A DNA stretch of 64,000 nt from Flaccisagitta enflata (Eukaryota; Chaetognatha; Sagittoidea; Aphragmophora), in the NCBI GenBank assembly GCA_965153355.1, contig OZ231126.1, forward strand, positions 49,724,001-49,788,000. The letters are read 5' to 3'. How positions within the stretch are numbered: the stretch's first letter is position 1; every line of letters begins with the position of its first letter. The notes below the pieces were generated by a model. It was not told the origin of the DNA and searched no databases. It saw only the letters and a list, made by a program, of their open reading frames with translations. Of this stretch, positions 11,423 to 22,615 are shown piece after piece. The translations under genes and the position numbers were made by a program.

Positions 11423-12354
11423 AAGGGAACAGCGGAAACGATGGGTTGAGGAGCAATCAGAGAAACAAAGTGAAACAGAAAAAGAGGTATGGGAGATGGG
11501 GGATGGGTGGAGGATTCTGACCATCCATTCATACTGTACCAGGGTCAACCTACTCCTAAGAAGCTGTGGAGAGGATATAGGGCAACTAACAGCTGAGATC
11601 GACAAGTGGGATCAGATTGTTTTAGTAGGAAACTAGGATGTAGGATTCCAGAGAAATGATATTGGGCGCGAAGAAAAAGCAGCTGAGAATTTCAAGTAGA
11701 AGATGGGGATAGTGTCATCACTGAACAAGCGGCTGAAATATTGTAGACACTTTGCAGATCTGTTATTGTCGTTATTGTCAGTTTTTCTTAGTCATATACA
11801 AGGTATGCACCAGGATTTTTTTTTCTAACAAAAAGTATCTTTATCTTTGCTATACAGGATCCACCAACTTCACGTGGAGGCAAAAGAGAACGAAAGAAAG
11901 CCATGAAAAAAAGCAAATGATTAAAAATCGCGAAAAAAAAAAAACAAAAAAAACAAACGAAAATATACAATGCAGTGAGTGAATGAGAGAAAAGAACCCG
12001 AAGAAACTAAAAAAAAGAAAGATCATCGACACTTGGGTATAAGTAGCAAACAGCCAAACACTGCACCAGTATTGCACTGGATTTATATTTTACCTGCACG
12101 TGTTGCCTTTGACACTTAAACCGTCCTCACTTCCAATCTCTTTCCCGTCATTGCATTAGTTTTTTTTTCTTTCCATTTTAACATACAAGAGAAAATAGCA
12201 AAATGGTCATTAGACTCGTCATGTGCGTGGCACTTTTTAAAAACGTCAGACAGACAGATTTGGCAAGAATTTTTCATAAGCACTTTAAAGGTTTTTACTC
12301 TCAGTTCTTCTGCCATTCAGAGCCACAAAACGCGATAAATACCTTAAAAACACG
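11423..12354. other. Intergenic sequence, no gene seen
   Basis: A/G-rich and A-rich patches occur, for example at 11935-11955. No recurring family and no convincing exon was found. Confidence 0.5.
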
Positions 12355-12437
12355 TTTTTGTTACGGACGGACGGACTGACCGACCGACCGACGGACCGAC
12401 CGACAAAGTGGCTTATAGAGTCATGTAGCACTAAAAA
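12355..12437 (+). mobile_element. HTE fragment, eroded tail
   Basis: A GGAC/GACC core leads to AAAGTGGCTTATAGAGTC and ATGTAGCACTAAAAAA, a tail in which the left arm has mutated away from the right. The 5' end is absent. Confidence 0.6.
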
Positions 12438-12517
12438 AGGACTAAAATTTAACACCAAAAATGAGATGAGCCAGTCTTAAATAGAATAAGGAAGGCGTCG
12501 CGAAACAAAAAGCATGA

Positions 12518-12789
<272 letters not shown>

Positions 12790-13275
12790 AATAGTCGAAA
12801 AAGCGTTAGGTGGTCAGCGGTGCCCATGCCCTGCTTAAGAAGGTTGTGCTTGAAGTTGAGGGGGGAGCAGGGCAGAGGCCCCTGAAGGAGTCAATGACCT
12901 ATGCTTTCACACAGGGGAATTTTCTCCTCCTCCTCCTCCTCCTCCTACTCCTCCTCCTCCTCCTCCATACAACCCCTCTTCAAACCCCAGCCTCAAGGCT
13001 CAAATCCCACCCTCAAGGCTTCAAGGCCTCATGGGTAGGATTTGGGCCCCCAGGGTGGGATTTGAGCCCTGAGAATGGTATTTGAGCCTCAAGGCTGGGA
13101 TTTAGTCCTTGAGACTGGGATTTGGGCCATGAGACTAGGATTTGGGCCTTGAGGTTTGGATTTGAGTGAGGGGGGGGGGACGGACATAGGAGAAGGAGGA
13201 GGAGAAGGAGGAGAAAATTCCCCTGTGTGAAAGTATAGGTCATCGACCCCTTGGGGGCCGCTGCCCAAAAAGGGA
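12790..13275 (-). mobile_element. MSE element 2
   Basis: It starts AAATAGTCGAAAAAGCGTTA at the microsatellite edge. Two inverted copies of the CTATGCTTTCACACAGGGGA module with (CTC)n lie at about 12885-12965 and 13190-13275. Between them are 20 bp minisatellite units (TTTGGGCCTTGAGGCTGGGA type). It ends in the inverse of TTTTTGGGCAGCGGCCCCC. Confidence 0.83.
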
Positions 13276-13408
13276 AGACAGAAAGGAAGAAAAGACAAAA
13301 ATTAAAAACAAGATAGAAGGAAAGAAAGAAGGAAAGGGAAGAAAGAAAGGAAGAAAAGAGACAAAAAAGAAAGGAAAGATAGAAAGAAAGAAAGAAAGAT
13401 AGAAAGAT

Positions 13409-13451
<43 letters not shown>

Positions 13452-13455
13452 AAAA

Positions 13456-13499
<44 letters not shown>

Positions 13500-13565
13500 A
13501 AAAAAGAAAGAGAAGAAGAAAGAGAAAAAGAAAGAGAAAAAGAAAGAGAAAAAGAAAGAAAGGAA
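13276..13565. repeat. Degenerate GAAA/GGAA array
   Basis: A purine array follows directly on the MSE end, with GAAA as the main unit and GATAGAAA and GAGAAAAA variants. The 214-codon minus frame across it is an artefact. Confidence 0.93.
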
Positions 13566-14104
13566 TGCAAACTTATGAGGAGAAAAGGAATAGAAAGAAT
13601 GGAAAGAGCGAGAGAATGGAAGATGGCATATGGACTAACAGGAACCGACAAAGACATACTCTTGGGTTAAGACCTTCCATTTCTCCAGGGATAAAAATGG
13701 TGGTAAGGATGAGCTCGTAAACGCGGAAAAACAAACCCACAGGAAAAAGTAGGTCGCGTCTGTCGTCCATCTTCCGAGCTGTAAGTTCGTCTGTAAGTCA
13801 GTTGTAACCTGTTAGATTGCGCGCACTTCGTGACCGAAAAGTATCCATCTGCGGTCTTCTTGGCGCGGCTGTGGCCCCCGGCTTGTCACTCTCTGTCTCT
13901 AACTCCTAATTACCTTGAGAAAAAAGGAAAAAAAAAAACTCGTTAAAACGAAAGATTTTACCGTTGAAAAATCGGTTCCTTTACCGAGGAAGAAAAATGA
14001 TACCCGGATACATTTGCCATTCCGCCAATATTTCCAATCGTGAGTCTATTACCCGCTATACCGGTTCGTCTGTCAACCAGTTTGTCCATCGGTCTGAGCA
14101 CTCT
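13566..14104. other. Intergenic sequence
   Basis: Mixed composition, no gene and no recurring family seen. Confidence 0.5.
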
Positions 14105-14998
14105 GCTTTTGGGCAGCGGCTCCGAAGGGGCCGATGACCTATGCTTTCACACATAGGGGAAATTTCTCCTTCTTCTTCTCCTCCTTCTCCTCCGTTCACC
14201 CCCGTCGACGCTCATATCCTAGCCTTGAGGCTCAAATCCCAGCCCTGAGGCCCAAATCTTAGCCTCAAGGCCCAAATCCTAGCCTTGAGGCCCAAATTCC
14301 AGCATTGGGGCTCAAATCCCAGCCTCAAGGCTCAAATCCCTGCCTCGAGCCTCAAATCCTATGAAATTTCTCCTTCTTCTTCTCCTCCTTCTCCTCCTTC
14401 TCCTCCATCCACCCCCTTCGACGCTCATATCCTAGCCTTGAGGCTCAAATCCCAGCCCTGAGGCCCAAATCTTAGCCTTGAGGCCCAAATCCTAGCCTTG
14501 AGGCCCAAATTCCAGCCTTAGGGCTCAAATCCCAGCCTCAAGGCTCAAATCCCTGCCTCGAGCCTCAAATCCCAGCCTTGAGCCTCAAATCCCAGCCTCG
14601 AGCCTCAAATCCCAGCCTCGAGGCTCAAATCCCAGCCTTGAGGCTCAAATCCCAGCCTCGAGGTTCAAATCCCAGCCTCAAGGCTCAAATTCCAGCCCCA
14701 AGGCTCAAATTCAAGCCTCAAAGTTCAAATCACAGCCTCGAGGCTCAAATCACAGCCTCGAGGCTCAAATCACAGCCCCAAGGCTCAAATCACAGCCTAA
14801 TGGCTCAAATCACAGCCTTGAGGCTCAAATCACAGCCTAACGGCTTTAATTCTAATGTCTATGCTTAAATTCAAGCCTATAGCTTCAAAACTTCGGGGCC
14901 GCTGCCCCTCTCACCATCACACACCCACATTTACTCACATAGGGGCAACGGGTACCGCTGACCATCTAACGCTTTTGCGACTATTTCATCGTTCAAGG
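14105..14998 (+). mobile_element. MSE element 3, largest copy
   Basis: It starts TTTTGGGCAGCGGCTCCGAA and continues GGGGCCGATGACCTATGC, TTTCACACATAGGGGAAATT and a TTCTCC run. The core is a 20 bp minisatellite, CTCAAATCCCAGCCTTGAGG, at about 14203-14360 and 14420-14880. A ~206 bp internal duplication repeats the AAATTTCTCCTTCTTC module near 14365. The end is CTTCGGGGCCGCTGCCCCTC, then GGGCAACGGGTACCGCTGAC and TTTTGCGACTATTTC. The 96-codon frame is a minisatellite product. Confidence 0.9.
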
Positions 14999-15477
14999 AT
15001 GGTTTTCATATCTTCTCCGACCTAAGTGCTTAATAACTCTATTCCTGCGCTCGATAGTTCATGCATCTAGCTCAGGTTTCTCGCGGAAATCTGGACAAAG
15101 TGGACATGACAAATGCCAAACAAACCGACAAACCCCCAACAAATGCCCGACAAACGCCCGACAGATGACCGACTTATTCCGAAAAATGCCCGACAAATGC
15201 CCGACAAACGCCCGACAAATAGCAAAGACAAACAGCCCACATCGCAATGGTGGCCTAAGATAGTAACCGACAGTACAGACTGGTATTAAACAGATCATAA
15301 ATGGCATAAATTGCAGCTCACTACTGATTATAGATAATCGAATGGTAGTCCGCAATCAGCAGGATATATTTGACAATGAACAAATCGCCGTTAGATGCAG
15401 CAACTGAGAAAAGGCCCAGAGCAAACTGAAACCGACAGAGGGCCACCTACTGACATATGGCTACCAACTAACTGAGG
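14999..15477. repeat. 11 bp minisatellite and related degenerate repeats
   Basis: At about 15105-15235 units of ACAAATGCCCG / ACAAACGCCCG repeat about ten times. From 15360 to 15477 similar CTGACAGAGG and CCAACTAACTGAGG phrases appear, and these continue after the inserted element that ends at 16236. Confidence 0.75.
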
Positions 15478-16236
15478 GCAATTTCTCCTATAAAGTGGGC
15501 TAGCTGAAAAACATGATTTGGCAAGCAAAAAAAAACACAGTTTTCTCCCACCAATCATTTTGTTGATAATAATAGCTGTTCTGACACATCCCCTGGGACC
15601 AAGTGTCTAACATACATGCTTCATAATCAAGATTTTGATAGATTAGGTGGCCAAAAGTAGAGCCAAATAAGCCTATTTTCCTTGTCACACTTGTGACACA
15701 CTTCATATCTACTATGATAAAGACACCAAGAAATTGTCAAGCCTATCCAACTATGGGTCATTTTTGTACCATTACTATCCCTAAAGAAACACCAAAAATT
15801 TCATGGTGATCGGTGGTCATTTACTATGGAAAAAGTTTGCTCATAGTTGATTTGTCAAATATGAAAAAATATTCAATCTTGATATAGAAATATGCTGTAC
15901 ACAAAAAAGCATACTTTTAAGTGTGATGGAAAATTTCTTTTTTCCCCTGTTTAGTAAAGACATAACCCAGGTTACATGCCAAATTTCAGACCTTCATGTC
16001 TGTTCTAGCCAGAGATATTGATTTTTTATAAAAGTGTCCTATCGAGTTAACACCTTGTCACACTATGTCACACCGTTTTTCTTAAAAAGTCATACGATTA
16101 AACACAGTATAAGACTTTAAGTGATTTTTTCAGTGTGACTTGAAAAAGTATCAAATTTTGAGCCTAGAGCCCAAATTTCAATGTTAACTCAATCAGGCAC
16201 TCAATTTTTGCCGGCCCGGTTTATAGGAGAAACTGC
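15478..16236. mobile_element. 759 bp TIR element with 6 bp target duplication
   Basis: The left end GCAATTTCTCCTATAAAGTG and the inverse of the right end, GCAGTTTCTCCTATAAACCG, form TIRs of about 27 bp. The flanking hexamer CTGAGG occurs at 15472-15477 and again at 16237-16242, and looks like a target site duplication. The host sequence on both sides is the same ACCAACTAACTGAC-type minisatellite. The inside has no credible transposase frame, so the element is non-autonomous. The superfamily is not assigned. Confidence 0.85.
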
Positions 16237-16592
16237 CTGAGGACAACCAACTGACAGATGGGGACTCACAGATAGGCAGTAACCAACTAACAGACAGCGG
16301 CTGACTGACAGACAGCAACCAACTGACAAACATCCAATAGACAGATGGCACCCGACTAACAGACGGCGATTGACTGACAGACAGCAATCAACAGACAAGC
16401 AACAGAGGGACAGATGGCAACTGACTAATAGACGGCGACCGACTGTCAGACATCAAGGGCAACTAATTGACAGACGGCGACCAATCGACTGACAGAAACG
16501 AACCAAAAGACGGCGACCGACTAGACGGCGACTATCAACAAACGGCGAAGAACGAAATTACCGTCGTCGGCGTCGGCGTCGGCGTCGGCGGC
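16237..16592. repeat. Degenerate CTGACAGACGGCGAC minisatellite, then (GTCGGC)n
   Basis: Units of about 10-22 bp built from CCAACTGACAGA and CGGCGACTGACT repeat to about 16555. A short hexamer array GTCGGC follows at about 16563-16592. Confidence 0.8.
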
Positions 16593-17481
16593 CGACGCGC
16601 CTCTTCTCATTCGTCGCCACCCTATTGTGTTTGCACGCGCGTTATCATTCCTGTAATGGAAGGTTTGTGCTCTGGGTCGTAAATGAAAATGAAAAGTGGT
16701 TCGTCGGTGGCACTAATTCCGTGCCAAGCGCCATTTCGAGATTCATTTCCCGAGAAAAAAAGAAAGAAAGAAAGAAAGACCATTAACTCCGACGCGCATT
16801 AGGAATGAAGAAGGAGCATTAAAGAGGAGATTTCAGCGGCTAGCAACTGGAATGAATATTAGCACGGGGGTTCATGACAAAAAATGGTAAGAGTTCAGGA
16901 GATGTGCGCGCCATTTCATGGTATGAAAAGTGGAACAATATCCCTCACTATACCCAAACTGAAATAAATAGAAGAGGGCCTTATGAACCCTCACTGACTA
17001 GTTAATACGCGCACCACTCCTAGTTTTCCAAAAAACAGAATCTGGAAAACATTCCTTCTCAATCTAACCCAAAAGCAATGCACCAAAACAAATTTGGAGG
17101 TCGTCCGATGTCGGGAAGATGGCGCCGCCACCTCCCCTTGAGTAAAGTGGTGGTGGTGGTACAAATCTTGTTTTTTAGATCATTTTGACCTCAAAATTGG
17201 GCTAGTTTGACGAAAAATCCATGAGATCATAAAACTAGGTTCCGACGATTTTTAATCACGAACCTGCGTGCTAATGAATACATGTACAACCGACTTGCCG
17301 ACTGCAATGTAAGAAAGGAGAAGATGGCAAAATAAGATTATGAAAGTAAAAATGCCGGAGATATGTCGAGAAAATAGTATTGAAAATAAGTTTATCAGCA
17401 ACATCAACTTATCCAAAAAGGTACCGTTGTTGACGATACACAGAAACATAGAGTTAAAGAGGTAAAGAGATAAACAAGGCC
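16593..17481. other. Intergenic sequence
   Basis: No gene is seen. There is a small GAAA patch at 16760-16780 and GGTGGTGGTGG at about 17150. Confidence 0.5.
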
Positions 17482-17660
17482 AACGCGTTACAAGTCGCGT
17501 GCGGTCTAGAATACTAAAAGACTAAAAGACCTAAAGACCAAAAGACAAAACAACTAAAAGCAGGAGCAGTAATGCAAAAAATGCCCAAAAACGCCGAAAA
17601 AAGCTAACGTGGACCAACCGACCAACAGACCAACAGAACGACCGACATAGCGGTTCATAG
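17482..17660 (+). mobile_element. HTE copy, 3' truncated, first of a tandem pair
   Basis: It starts AACAAGGCCAACGCGTTACA, with 5' arm AGTCGCGTGC. The core holds CTAAAAGA-type repeats, GCAGGAGCAGTAATGC and ACC-type tetranucleotides. It stops at ATAGCGG without the hairpin, exactly where the next HTE begins. Confidence 0.8.
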
Positions 17661-17827
17661 GCCGGAAACACGGCTACCCCAGTTGCGTGCGGGTGGGCAG
17701 GGGCTGTATATGAGGTCACTAGATCATTTGGGCAGGAGCAGTGAGGCCAAAGATGGACAGACGGATGGACGGGCCGACGGACCGACAAAGCGGGGTGTAG
17801 AGTCGCGTAGCACGCGACCAAAAAAAG
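17661..17827 (+). mobile_element. HTE-1 copy, second of a tandem pair
   Basis: GCCGGAAACACGGCTACCCC and 5' arm AGTTGCGTGC are followed by GGGTGGGCAGGGGCTG, AGATCATTTGGGCAGGAGC and a GGAC core. The tail is AAAGCGGGGTGTAGAG plus AGTCGCGTAGCACGCGACC at 17801. The head-to-tail join lacks any spacer. Confidence 0.86.
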
Positions 17828-18532
17828 AACTGAAAAAAGAAAGAGAAAAGAAAGCAAAATGGAGATAAAAAAGATGCCCTGATTTCTGCTGTCAGCACAG
17901 CATCCTATTTTTTCAGTTTTATGATTGAGTTTTGAATTATTTCCTCATCCTGGAGTTGAAATCTTGCATTAGTTATTCCCATTGTTCTTCTTCTTTTCAT
18001 TTTTAATCGCTTTCAGTCCATTATTTTTTCTGTTTCCATTTTTTTTCATTTTTTCCAATTCAACCATAAACCGATTTTCCCTATCTCTTATCTGATTATA
18101 TAACCTATTTTATTGTCTCATATCTGCCGTAAAAAATTTCCCTCATTCTTTTTCATAAGCCTAGTTCTTTCTTTTACTACGATGAACCCTCGCTAGAACG
18201 GATCCAAAGGAGCTAATCAATCTTTGATATTGTAGGTGTATTTCCATTTTTGGTAATGAAGGAAAAAGACGCAAACAGGCAGAAAAGCCAATTGTTTCAC
18301 TCATCATCTTCTAGTTAGCTAAGTATTGACCTTACCTTGATTTGTTTCTTGAAGATCTAATAATATGTGTCATGTCCACCAATCCTGTAACACTTTTTTC
18401 TTGCGTGAAATGTTTTTAAAAATTTCATTCTCATTTAAGTTCTCTTTCCCCTGAAGAAAGTCTATTGGTTCAATGCACAGTAAACATCCCAGGAATCAGG
18501 TTGTTCAATCGAAATGTATAACGTTTCTTTCA
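17828..18532. other. AT-rich intergenic sequence
   Basis: T-rich plus strand with no gene or recurring family. Confidence 0.5.
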
Positions 18533-18758
18533 TTTTTAGTCGCATGCTACGCGACTCTACACCCCGCTTTGTCGGTCCGTTGGTCCGTCCGTTGGTCCTT
18601 CCGTCCATCCGTCCATCCGTCCATCCGTCACGCTTTACTTTTTTGTTTTGTTTTTGCGGTTTTTGGCCTCACTGCTCCTGCCTAAGTGATCAAGTGACCT
18701 CAAATACGGCCCCTGCCCACCCACACGCGACTAGGGTAGCCGTGTTTCCGGCCTTGTT
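18533..18758 (-). mobile_element. HTE-1 element
   Basis: On the plus strand the tail comes first: TTTTTAGTCGCATGCTACGC with ACTCTACACCCCGCTTTG. A GTCC core follows, then CACGCTTTAC, GGCCTCACTGCTCCTGCC, ACCCACACGCGACTAGGG and TTTCCGGCCTTGTT. All landmarks of HTE-1 are present in order. Confidence 0.88.
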
Positions 18759-18821
18759 GAATTAATTACAGCCAGGATTGACTGTGTAATCTCTATCATA
18801 GGCCCATCCGCATGAATATAC

Positions 18822-19246
18822 TACGCGAATCAAAAAAAAAAAAAAAAAAAAAAAAGCCGCACCCTTTTTTAGCTGAGTATAAGAGACACAAAAAATCCAT
18901 TCAAAGTTTTTTTATTCAACTAATTTTAAAGATTTTTAAATTTGCTTTCATTCTAGACCAACCCCAGGTCTGTATCTCAAACCGTTTAGGAGATACAGCT
19001 TGCTAGAGTGAACCTCTCTTTTGCAGAAATGCTCATTTTTCAATAGGATTGCAAAACTGAAAATGGCAATGTTTTCACTCTTTTTTTATGCCATTTCTAA
19101 ACAAATAAAGCTAGAAATACCAGATTGGAGCCAAATGAAAGATCTCTTTAAGATCTTCAAAATGGTCTAAGATTTTGTTTAAATATTTTAAAATTTAATA
19201 TGATAAATTGCCATTTAAAAGTGCGGCTTTTTTATTGATTCGCGTA
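18822..19246. mobile_element. Palindromic element, ATAC target duplication
   Basis: The ends TACGCGAATCA and AAGCCGCAC (left) and their inverse at 19225-19246 form the TIRs. ATAC flanks both sides (18818-18821 and 19247-19250). The interior is also inverted: CATTCTAGACCAACCCCAGG with TCTGTATCTCAAAC on the left pairs with AGCTAGAAATACCAGATTGG on the right. No gene is present. Motifs are shared with 30245-30670 and with the outer MITE at 62615-63921. Confidence 0.75.
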
Positions 19247-19250
19247 ATAC

Positions 19251-19919
19251 TGTGCTTTCTGCTTTTTGCTTTTTTTAATCATAAGTATTTAACAGAAAAT
19301 TTTTTTATGAGATGATGATTTCAATTTAGGTGATATCGGTTTTAAGAGACAAAATTACAAGGTCCCCAGAAACCTCCTGAGCCGAATCTCCGCTGAATTT
19401 ACTAAACATTTCAATCGTTTCCGCCTCTCCCCCCCCCCCATCTCCCCATACTTCTATTTTCCAAGAAAAAAAAAAATCTGTGATATCTATTCCCTCACTT
19501 TTTGCATTCTATGTCTTCTTTCTACATTCTTTTTCCCATTTTCGCTTCTCGATTCGTCTTCCATTTTTCTTCCAATTTTTAATCTTTTTCAATCCCCCAA
19601 TAATTTTTTTTCTTCTCCATCTCGAGACTAATTTGTTACCCAAACTTTAATTTTTTTCATTCCTTCTGGGGTTTTTTCCTTCTATCTCTTAAAGTATAAT
19701 TCCTCTTTCACTGCAAATGTTAAAAGTGAAAACCCTTTGCCAATTATCACACGTAGCAAAAAAATGAAAGGGGAAAAAAGATAATTTGAGACGAGAAAAA
19801 AAAAATTGGGAAAAAATGAAGAGAGAAAGACTTTTTGAGCAGTATGTCGAATTATGGATCTTCCTTCAGACGAGTCAGTCACGAAATTGAAATCTCGTTC
19901 TTTAGTTCACGCCAAATAA
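19251..19919. other. Pyrimidine-rich intergenic sequence
   Basis: T/C-rich with short poly-C and poly-A runs, no gene seen. Confidence 0.5.
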
Positions 19920-20222
19920 CGACGAGTGAGTTCAGGAAGGTGAGTGAATTGAGCAAGTGAGTGAGTGATTTCTTAGGTGGAGATGAAAGCGAGTTCAAGG
20001 CAGTGAGTGACTGAGTCATTGTATAGGCAGAAATAAAAGTGAGTTCACGAAGGTGAGTGAGTGAGTAGAGTGAGTGAGTTATTGTAGAGGCGGACATACA
20101 AGTAAATTCAGGAAGATGAGTGGGTGAGTAGAGAAAGTGAATAATTTCATAGGCAGACATACATGTGAGCTCAGAAAGGTGACTGAGTGAGTAGAACGAG
20201 CTCAAAATGGTGAGTGAATACA
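19920..20222. repeat. ~67 bp tandem repeat, left part
   Basis: About five units contain GTGAGTTCAGGAAGGTGAG, GTGAGTGAGTAGAG and GTAGAGGCGGACATACA. The array is interrupted at 20223 by a palindromic MITE and resumes at about 20750. Confidence 0.82.
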
Positions 20223-20723
20223 CAGTCAGCCCCAATTCCGCATTCATCCATATGCCCACATCTCATCATGTTTCGAGATAAAGCAACTTTGGTTATTTGG
20301 GCATATTTCGATATATCGAAATATGACTTTCGTCTTTCCCTTTTTGCTATGCCACTCAAAACGGAGTAGCAAAGCAGTTTCCAAGATCTGATCTTATTTA
20401 CTTTTTTTTTTTGCCCAATACTTGAATAATCAGCTGAGATTACAAATTCGGAAGAAATAACAAAATACAAGGATATGATTGAACGGTACAGCATTCATAA
20501 ATGTATTTCTTCTAAGATTTAAGTGGCAAAATCTTTGGAGACCGTTAACGTTGCAAACTGCTATGGAATTCATTCAGAATTTACCAAAGCCACAATCGAG
20601 TAAATCTAACTTTTGTAAGTCATATTTCGATATACCGAAATATGCCCAGATGGAGAAAGTTTTGGTTTTCCAAAATATGTTGAGATACGAGGACATGGAT
20701 GAATACGGAATTGGGACTGACTG
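20223..20723. mobile_element. Palindromic MITE with CAGT ends inserted in a tandem array
   Basis: CAGTCAGCCCCAATTCCGCA on the left and the inverse CAGTCAGTCCCAATTCCGTA on the right are the ends of arms about 110 bp long (20223-20331 and 20615-20723). Each arm contains TTTCGATATAYCGAAAT. TA follows on the right (20724-20725), and the left neighbour is CA. The CAGT end and TA site fit the Tc1/mariner superfamily. There is no transposase. Confidence 0.8.
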
Positions 20724-20935
20724 TACAGCGAGTGCGTAACTGCGTAGCTGAAGATACAAGCAAGCTCAGAAAGTTAAGTAAATCAGTAGACCAAGTGTGT
20801 AGGAAATTTTGTAGGCGGTAGCTCATTGAGATGAGTAGGGCACGTGAGTTATTTGTTAGGTGGACATACTAGCGAGCTCAGAAACGTGAGTGAGTAGAAC
20901 GTCTGAGTTCGTAGGCGGACAGATGAGCCAGAATG
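20724..20935. repeat. ~67 bp tandem repeat, right part
   Basis: AGCTCAGAAAGTTAAGTAAA, GTAGGCGG and AGCGAGCTCAGAAACGTGAG continue the array seen at 19920-20222. Confidence 0.72.
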
Positions 20936-21605
20936 CCATAAACTTGATAAATGATAATGATCCCATGAGTCCAAGAAAAGGTAACTGAAGAAACATCAAT
21001 GAATATTTGGTATCGTTATTACGTGGAGAAACAAATTAAGCGGACCTTTGAAGCGGATATTCGCGCTGACGAATTTGCGGGAGCTAAGCAACGGTTGTTT
21101 CAGTGCCAGAATCAGATGGTTTCGACAAAAGCCAAATCGGCATCTCATTCCCTTAGAAATGGGTCAGTAGTAAAAAGCTTTCGCGTATTTTCGAAGATTT
21201 CCGCTGGGAGTCAGGAGTCCATGTGTCCATATCTTTCTCTCTCTCTCTCTCATTTCCTATCCAAGCTGGCCTCGCTGTGGACGTGAGCCAGTGTTAAGCA
21301 CAGACGAGAAGAGCGCGGTTGAGGCCGGAAGAAACACACGGCACTGCCTTCAACTCGAAAAGACGTCAAACCACGGCTGCTTGGGTTTTCGTGCTTTTAT
21401 TGGCGGGCGGCTGTCAAGGGGGAAACTTTCAGCGGCTTTGGAAGCGCGGCTGTCAAACTGATTGGCCTACTTTGGAAATGCAGAGTAAGAAACAAATGGC
21501 TTTGAAAAGGTGCGGTAAAGTTAGCAAGTTTTTTTGACGTAGATGGATCAGAAAAAAACGTATTGATGGATCTCCCAACACAAATGTAGGTAGTTTTACG
21601 ATACA
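20936..21605. other. Intergenic sequence with two short open frames
   Basis: A 95-codon frame at 20999-21286 and a 72-codon frame at 21319-21537 have higher GC and few low-complexity residues, but neither has a recognisable domain. They may be remnants or chance. I do not call genes here. Confidence 0.4.
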
Positions 21606-21756
21606 ACTAGAAACTAGAAACTAGAAACTAGAAATTAGAAACTAGAAACTAGAAACTAGAAACTAGAAACTAGAAACTAGAAACTAGAAACTAGAAACTA
21701 GAAACTAGAAACTAGAAACTAAAAATTAAAGATTAAAAACTAAAAACTAAAAAGTG
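21606..21756. repeat. Heptamer array (AAACTAG)n
   Basis: About sixteen units of AAACTAG drift into AAAACTA/AAAATTA units. The array touches the 5' end of an HTE and its last units resemble the HTE tail CTAAAAA. Confidence 0.93.
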
Positions 21757-21760
21757 ATAA

Positions 21761-21962
21761 GGCCGGATACACGGCTACCCAAGTCGCGTGCGGGTGAGCA
21801 GGGGCCATATTTAAGGTCACTAGACCATTTGGGCAGGAGCAGTGAGGTTAAGAAATAAATATCATTAAAGAGTAAAGTGTGACCGACCGACAGACTGACA
21901 GACGGACGGACGGACGGACGGACGAACGGACGGATGGACAGACGGACAGATGGAAGGACTAA
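21761..21962 (+). mobile_element. HTE-1 copy, hairpin missing, first of a tandem pair
   Basis: AAGGCCGGATACACGGCTAC, AGTCGCGTGCGGGTGAGCAG, AGACCATTTGGGCAGGAGC, then AAAGTGTGACCGACC and a long GGAC core. It ends in GGACTAAAAAAC with no stem, directly before the next HTE. Confidence 0.85.
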
Positions 21963-21966
21963 AAAA

Positions 21967-22127
21967 CAAACAAGGCCGTCCTAGTCGCATGCGGGTTGGC
22001 AGGGGCAGTATTTGAGTTACCAGAGCATTTTGGTAGGAGCACTGAGGCCAAAGACAACAAAAACACACAACAAAAATGTAAAAATGGGACAGACGGACAG
22101 ACGTAGCGGGGTGCACGCGATTAAAAC
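21967..22127 (+). mobile_element. HTE-1 copy, half hairpin, second of a tandem pair
   Basis: ACAAGGCCGTCCTAGTCGCA, GCGGGTTGGCAGGGGCAG, AGAGCATTTTGGTAGGAGC and a short core, then GTAGCGGGGTGCACGCGATT with AAAAC. Only the right arm of the hairpin survives. Confidence 0.82.
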
Positions 22128-22160
22128 AGAACATGGAAAACTGAGAAAAAAAATAAAATA

Positions 22161-22337
22161 CAGTTGAACCCCGCTCTAACGGACCCGCCATAAACGGAAT
22201 TCCGCCTATAACAGATACAAATTCATGGTCCCTTCAAGGTTATTTCTTTTATTTCCTTTGTTGGCAGTAACAGAAGTCCGCCTATAACAGAGGAAAACTG
22301 TTAGTCCCCTGAAATCCGTTAGAGCGGGGTTCAACTG
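22161..22337. mobile_element. Tc1/mariner-type MITE with TA duplication
   Basis: Perfect 23 bp TIRs begin CAGTTGAACCCCGCTCTAAC at each end. TA flanks both sides (22159-22160 and 22338-22339). The 177 bp body repeats GTCCGCCTATAACAGA. TIRs of this form are typical of pogo/Tigger-like MITEs. It cannot encode a protein. Confidence 0.92.
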
Positions 22338-22615
22338 TAAAAGCAAAGAAAATCCTGTGGATGAAAAAGAAAAAAGTCTGATCAAACATGAACTAAAAGC
22401 TATAGAGTATAAAACCGATATCCTTTTAAGGGTGAAGGACGTATGTTTCAGACACGGTCTATATTGTCCATATTAAGCTTCGCCTTAGTTAACAGCGTCG
22501 ACTATTGATGGCAATTCGTTTTTTTTAGATGTCAAGCTCTGAAGTCGATAATCGTTATGGCGAAACATGTCAAAAAGTAATTCTGCGATACAAATGAAGA
22601 AGCAACAGGTCCTTT

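Noticed and set aside
14578-14868. tRNA T-loop-like GTTCAAATCCCAG
   Set aside because: The phrase is one of many diverged units of a 20 bp minisatellite, with no acceptor or anticodon stem around it.
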